From the NCBI GenBank assembly GCA_035315685.1, contig DATFXR010000596.1:1-10924 (forward strand): a DNA stretch of 10,924 nucleotides. Direction: 5' to 3'. This document shows positions 7,461 to 10,924 of the stretch, piece by piece. Under the pieces are notes generated by a model. It ran no database searches. It had not been told where the DNA came from and saw nothing but the letters and a program-made list of their open reading frames with translations. The position numbers were made by a program, and so were the translations under genes. Origin of the DNA: QHWK01 sp035315685. GTDB taxonomy: Bacteria > Acidobacteriota > Vicinamibacteria > Vicinamibacterales > CAVVIG01. Each line of letters opens with the position of its first letter. The first letter of the stretch is position 1.

Positions 7461-7465
7461 GGAGG
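7461..7465 (+). promoter_or_regulatory. Ribosome binding site of ADOP-3
   Basis: GGAGG lies 5 nt before the GTG at 7471. This supports the GTG rather than the ATG at 7450, which has no Shine-Dalgarno match. The resulting N-terminus (MEGLIQDLRYAARKL) also fits the ADOP family better. Confidence 0.65.
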
Positions 7466-7470
7466 TCTGC

Positions 7471-9918
7471 GTGGAAGGACTCATTCAGGACCTGCGGTAC
7501 GCGGCGCGGAAGCTGGCCGGGGCGCCGGCGTTCACGCTGGCCGCGGTCAGCACGCTGGCGATTGGGATTGGCGCGACGACGGCCATTTTCAGCACCGTCA
7601 ACGCGACGCTCCTCCGGCCGCTGCCGTTCGTGCATCCCGAGGAGCTCGTCGCGTTGCGCACGGCGTACAGCGACGGCCGCGTGACGACCGGGCTGGTGGC
7701 GGCGGCGGAAGTCGCCCGATTGAACAGCTCGAACATCTCGATCACGCACGCCGTGGGGATGTCGTCGGCTGCGTTCGACGTGACGCTGCTCCGGGACAAC
7801 GCGTCGCCGGTTCACGCCGCCGGCTACGCGGTCGGCGAGGGCTTCTTCGAATTGTTCGGCCTGCCGATGACGCTCGGGTCCGCGTTCACGCACGACCAGC
7901 AGGCGCCGGTCGCGCAAGGTCCCGGACAGGGCCCGGGGCCGCCGCCGGTGATCGTGCTGTCACACCGCGCCTGGACGGAGTGGTTCGGCAGCGATCCGCA
8001 GATTGTCGGCAAGACGGCGAGGTTCAACGAATTTCCACCCACGGTCATCGTCGGCGTCGCAGCGCGCGATCTCGACCTTCCGCACGACGTCGATTTCTGG
8101 GCCAACGGCCGGTTCAGCCCGGCCGACGTCGGCCACGGACTTGACGGAATCCTGCGCGTGAAACCGGGCACGCCGCTCGACCGGCTGCGCAGCGAGCTTG
8201 CCGTGGTCATGACCGGGCTGGCGCGCGATTTTCCGTTGAGCGATGAAGGGCGAGTGTTCATCGCGCAGCCGCTGGTCGCGTCGATTGTCGGCGACCTCGG
8301 GCCGACGCTGATCGTCGTGTTTGCCGCGACGGCGCTGCTCCTGCTGCTGGCGTGCGTCAACGTCACGAACCTCCTGCTCGGGCGCGGCGCGGCGCGCGCG
8401 CGGGAAGTGGCGGTCCGCACCGCGCTCGGCGCGAGCAACGGGCGGATCGCGCGGCAACTGCTGACCGAGTCGTTTCTCGTGACCGCGCTCGGCGCAATCG
8501 CCGGCGTGGCGTTCGCGTACGCCGGCGTGCGCGCGCTGCAGACGCTCGGTGCGTCCAAGCTGCCGCGGCTCGAGACTGTGCCGTTCGACGCGAACGTGAT
8601 CGCTTTCGCCGGAGTCGTGCTGCTCGTCAGCGGCGTGATGCTCGGCGTCGCGCCGGCGGTTCGCCTGTCGCGATCCGATGTGAAGACGCTGATGAACGAG
8701 AGCGGACGGAGCGCCAGCGGCGGGCCGGCGACGGCGCGGATGATGGGCGCGATGACGATCGCCGAGGTCGCGCTGGCGGTGATGCTCGTCGCCGGCGCCG
8801 GGTGGCTGGTCGAGAGTTTCTCGCGGCTGCGCGCGACCGATCCCGGCTTCCAGACCAGCGGGCGGCTGATGGTGGACGTCCGTCCGAACCCGCAGCGTGT
8901 GCGCGGTCCGGAGCAGACGCTTGCGTGGACGCGCAACCTGTTCGATCAGCTGCGCGCGATCCCCGGTGTGTCCGCGGTCGGCTCGACGCTGTCGTTTCCG
9001 TTGCGCGGCAGCCTCGACGGGTCGGTGTTCGTGCAGTTGCAGGGCGACGCCTTCGAGCCCGCGCATCCGATGGGTGCACGTCAGCGGCTGGTGACGCCCG
9101 GCTTTTTCGACGCGATGGGGATCCCGCTCGCCGGCGGCCGCGACTTCAACGCGGACGATCGACAGAACACGGCGCCGGTGGCGATCGTGAACCGCGAGTT
9201 CGCGAAGCGGTATCTGCAAGGGAGGGATCCGCTCCGGACCGCGTTCGCGTCCGGCTATCCCGCGATCGACACGAAACAGTTCCTCACCATCGTCGGCGTG
9301 GTCGGCGACGTGAGATACCGATCGATTGCCGAAGGGGCGGAGCCGAGCTTCTACGTGCCGCAGGGGCAGTTCCCGTTCCCGCGGCAGACCGTCGTCATCG
9401 CGACGCGGCTGTCCGATGCCGCAGCCATGGTGCCGACGATCCGCGGTGAAATCGCGAAGCTCGAACCGCAACTGGCCGTGGAGGTCGACACGGTGTCGCA
9501 ATTCGTGGCGTCGACGCTCACCCGCCAGCAGCTCGGGATGACACTGATGCTGATTTTTGGCGCAACTGCGCTGGTGCTGGCTGCGGTCGGTATCTACGGC
9601 GTGATCGCCTACGCGGCATCACAGCGCCTGGGTGAAATTGCCACGCGTCTCGCACTCGGCGCGACGCCGGGCGAGATGTTCTGGTTGATGATGCGGCGTG
9701 GCCAGTGGCTCGCGGCCATCGGTGTGGTCATCGGCGCGGCCGCCGCCTACGCCGGCGGCCGCGCAGTGTCGAGCATGGTGTTCGGTGTTCGCGCCTCGGA
9801 TCCGGTGGTGCTCATCACCGCCACGGCGGTGGTCGTGCTGCTCACGTGGATCGCGACCGCGATCCCGGCTCGGCACGCGTCGCGCACCGATCCGATTCTG
9901 GCGCTTCGTGGTGAATAG
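7471..9918 (+). CDS. ADOP family duplicated FtsX/MacB-like permease (ADOP-3)
   Basis: This is an 815-residue inner-membrane permease from the GTG at 7471 (822 if the ATG at 7450 is used). The conserved start is EGLIQDLRYAARKLAGAPAF. TM1 is about 20-46 and is followed by ATLLRPLPF. The first extracytoplasmic domain (about 54-275) carries an unusual Gly/Pro-rich insert, QGPGQGPGPPP, at 149-159 just before VIVLSHRAWTEWF. The first FtsX block has TM2-TM4 (278-303, 330-352, 374-396) with AREVAVRTALGASNGRIARQLLTES. TM5 is 426-449. The second extracytoplasmic domain, about 455-685, includes APVAIVNREFAKRYL and LTIVGVVGDVRY. TM6-TM8 are 691-715, 744-766 and 778-798, ending PARHASRTDPILALRGE. No ATP-binding domain is present. 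It is followed after 22 bp by a TIGR03435 gene in the same direction, so the two are probably co-transcribed. The substrate is unknown. It differs clearly in sequence from the two minus-strand ADOPs, so it is not a recent local duplicate. Confidence 0.93.
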   Translation: MEGLIQDLRYAARKLAGAPAFTLAAVSTLAIGIGATTAIFSTVNATLLRPLPFVHPEELVALRTAYSDGRVTTGLVAAAEVARLNSSNISITHAVGMSSAAFDVTLLRDNASPVHAAGYAVGEGFFELFGLPMTLGSAFTHDQQAPVAQGPGQGPGPPPVIVLSHRAWTEWFGSDPQIVGKTARFNEFPPTVIVGVAARDLDLPHDVDFWANGRFSPADVGHGLDGILRVKPGTPLDRLRSELAVVMTGLARDFPLSDEGRVFIAQPLVASIVGDLGPTLIVVFAATALLLLLACVNVTNLLLGRGAARAREVAVRTALGASNGRIARQLLTESFLVTALGAIAGVAFAYAGVRALQTLGASKLPRLETVPFDANVIAFAGVVLLVSGVMLGVAPAVRLSRSDVKTLMNESGRSASGGPATARMMGAMTIAEVALAVMLVAGAGWLVESFSRLRATDPGFQTSGRLMVDVRPNPQRVRGPEQTLAWTRNLFDQLRAIPGVSAVGSTLSFPLRGSLDGSVFVQLQGDAFEPAHPMGARQRLVTPGFFDAMGIPLAGGRDFNADDRQNTAPVAIVNREFAKRYLQGRDPLRTAFASGYPAIDTKQFLTIVGVVGDVRYRSIAEGAEPSFYVPQGQFPFPRQTVVIATRLSDAAAMVPTIRGEIAKLEPQLAVEVDTVSQFVASTLTRQQLGMTLMLIFGATALVLAAVGIYGVIAYAASQRLGEIATRLALGATPGEMFWLMMRRGQWLAAIGVVIGAAAAYAGGRAVSSMVFGVRASDPVVLITATAVVVLLTWIATAIPARHASRTDPILALRGE

Positions 9919-9940
9919 CCGGCAGTACTATGAGGGCATC

Positions 9941-10924
9941 ATGAGCATGGATTCGACAGCACGAACCCGATCGTTCAGCCGGGTGGCGAGCGCCACCGCT
10001 GCGCTTGCGGCACTCGCACTGCCATTGATTGCGCCGGTGTCGACGGCGGCGCGTGGGAGTCACGCGCAGCAGAGCGGCGCTGCGCCACCCGCCTTCGAGG
10101 TCGCGTCGATCAAGCCTAACAACTCGGGTGACGGCCGCGTCATGCTCGGCAATCAGCCGGGCCGCTTCACGGCCACCAACGTGACGCTGCGCATGCTGAT
10201 CCGCAACGCGTATCAGATGCAGGATTTCCAGATCAGCGGCGGTCCGGGCTGGCTCAACTCGGATCACTTCGACATCGTCGCCAAGATCGATCCGGCCGTG
10301 CAGGAGCAGATCAACGCGGCGCGCGGCGGCATCGGGCCGGCGGCGATTCCCGGGCAAGGTCCGAATCCGCTGCAGTTGATGATTCGGACGCTGCTTGCCG
10401 ATCGCTTCAAGCTCGTCGTTCACAACGAGACGAAAGAGCAGACGGTTTACGCGCTGGTCCTGGCGCGCAGCGATGGCAAGCTCGGGCCCGACCTCAAGAA
10501 GTCCGAGGTTGATTGCGCCGCGCTGATGGCGAATGCGCGAGCGCGTGGATCGGCGCCGCCGGCGCTGCAGCCCGGCGAGCGGCCCCCGTGCTCGATCCGA
10601 ATTGGCCCCGGCAACCTGTCGGCGAGCGGCGGATCGCTCGCGCAATTCGCGCAGAGTCTCGGCATGTTCGTCGGCCGCGTCGTCGTAGACAAGACGGGGC
10701 TCACCGGCGTTTACGACATCGACCTGACGTGGACTCCGGATCAGATGCCGCAGCGCGCAGCCGGTACGCCGGGCGATCAGCCTATCCGCGTGAACGGCGT
10801 CGACATCGATCCGAACGGGCCGTCGATCTTCACCGCGGTGCAGGAGCAACTCGGTCTGAAGCTCGATTCGCAGAAAGGGCCGGTCGAGATGCTCGTGATC
10901 GATCGCGTCGAAAAGCCTGTCGAG
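9941..10924 (+). CDS. TIGR03435 family secreted protein (3' partial)
   Basis: The frame runs 328 codons to the window edge without a stop. The last residues (DRVEKPVE) match the usual end of the family, so only a few codons should be missing. It is exported: a signal peptide covers about residues 1-42, with cleavage after SHA before QQ. Family marks in order are FEVASIKPN at 52-60, RFTATNVTLRMLIRNAYQ near 75-92, HFDIVAKID near 109, LLADRFKLVVHNETKEQTVYAL near 151-172, TGLTGVYDIDLTWTPD at 252-267, and SIFTAVQEQLGLKL from 295. Cys192 and Cys217 flank a variable Pro-rich stretch and may form a disulfide. The family is expanded in Acidobacteriota and its biochemical role is not established. The ATG at 9941 has GAGGG at 9932-9936 (4-nt spacing); the ATG at 9947 is an alternative. 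It lies 22 bp after ADOP-3, which suggests an operon and perhaps a periplasmic partner role. Confidence 0.9.
   Translation, partial: MSMDSTARTRSFSRVASATAALAALALPLIAPVSTAARGSHAQQSGAAPPAFEVASIKPNNSGDGRVMLGNQPGRFTATNVTLRMLIRNAYQMQDFQISGGPGWLNSDHFDIVAKIDPAVQEQINAARGGIGPAAIPGQGPNPLQLMIRTLLADRFKLVVHNETKEQTVYALVLARSDGKLGPDLKKSEVDCAALMANARARGSAPPALQPGERPPCSIRIGPGNLSASGGSLAQFAQSLGMFVGRVVVDKTGLTGVYDIDLTWTPDQMPQRAAGTPGDQPIRVNGVDIDPNGPSIFTAVQEQLGLKLDSQKGPVEMLVIDRVEKPVE

Larger units (their letters stand above)
7218..7470. other. Non-coding region of 253 bp before ADOP-3
   Basis: This is the longest gap in the window. It holds, in order, a stem-loop just after the hydrolase stop, the GAATTTG repeat, a stretch with AAAAGGCTTCGCGCC, the CTGCG repeat, an AGGAGG followed by a 10-codon ORF, and the ribosome binding site of ADOP-3. 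A promoter for the ADOP-3/TIGR03435 unit is expected here, but I could not fix -35/-10 boxes. Overlapping reading frames on either strand look like chance. Confidence 0.55.

Noticed and set aside
7960..9501. 513-codon open frame on the minus strand opposite ADOP-3
   Set aside because: It has the same low-complexity Arg/His-rich composition, lies fully antisense to a secure gene and shows no recognisable domain.
9842..10849. 335-codon open frame on the minus strand opposite the TIGR03435 gene
   Set aside because: The plus-strand frame has a signal peptide and all TIGR03435 motifs; the minus-strand frame has none.

Overview
The window is GC-rich, densely coded DNA that most likely comes from an acidobacterium (phylum Acidobacteriota). 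Two protein families point there: three large duplicated FtsX/MacB-like permeases with no ATPase beside them (ADOP, 'acidobacterial duplicated orphan permease', TIGR03434), and one secreted protein of the TIGR03435 soil-associated family. Both families are strongly expanded in Acidobacteriota. The class within the phylum cannot be decided from this sequence.

Layout, left to right. (1) The 3' part of a plus-strand gene (3-1115) codes for the C-terminal region of a GH127/DUF1680 beta-L-arabinofuranosidase-like protein, fused in frame to a DUF1566/Lcl-type domain. (2) It converges, with a 24-bp gap and no clear terminator, on two minus-strand ADOP permeases (3566-1140 and 6200-3795). These lie in tandem but are separated by a 228-bp gap that holds two perfect 12-bp palindromes. 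(3) A divergent 120-bp region leads to a secreted alpha/beta-hydrolase (6321-7217). Its nucleophile, oxyanion-hole motif and catalytic His are recognisable, but the usual catalytic Asp position appears to be Phe. (4) A 253-bp non-coding stretch follows, with a stem-loop after the hydrolase, a 7-bp-period AT-rich repeat, a 9-bp-period CTGCG repeat, and a possible 10-codon leader ORF. (5) A third ADOP permease (7471-9918) is followed after 22 bp by a TIGR03435 secreted protein (9941 to the window end, stop not reached).

How the genes may work together is mostly inference. The ADOPs have the full MacB-type layout twice over (8 predicted membrane helices, two large extracytoplasmic domains). With no ATPase in the window, they either use an ATPase encoded elsewhere or act in a non-transport role. 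The third ADOP and the TIGR03435 protein look like one transcription unit, which makes the secreted protein a candidate partner. The GH127 protein and the secreted hydrolase suggest extracytoplasmic breakdown of plant-type polysaccharide or esters. Apart from the fusion, the altered hydrolase triad and the intergenic repeats, the region looks like ordinary acidobacterial chromosome; I see no phage, IS element, CRISPR array, or tRNA/rRNA gene.
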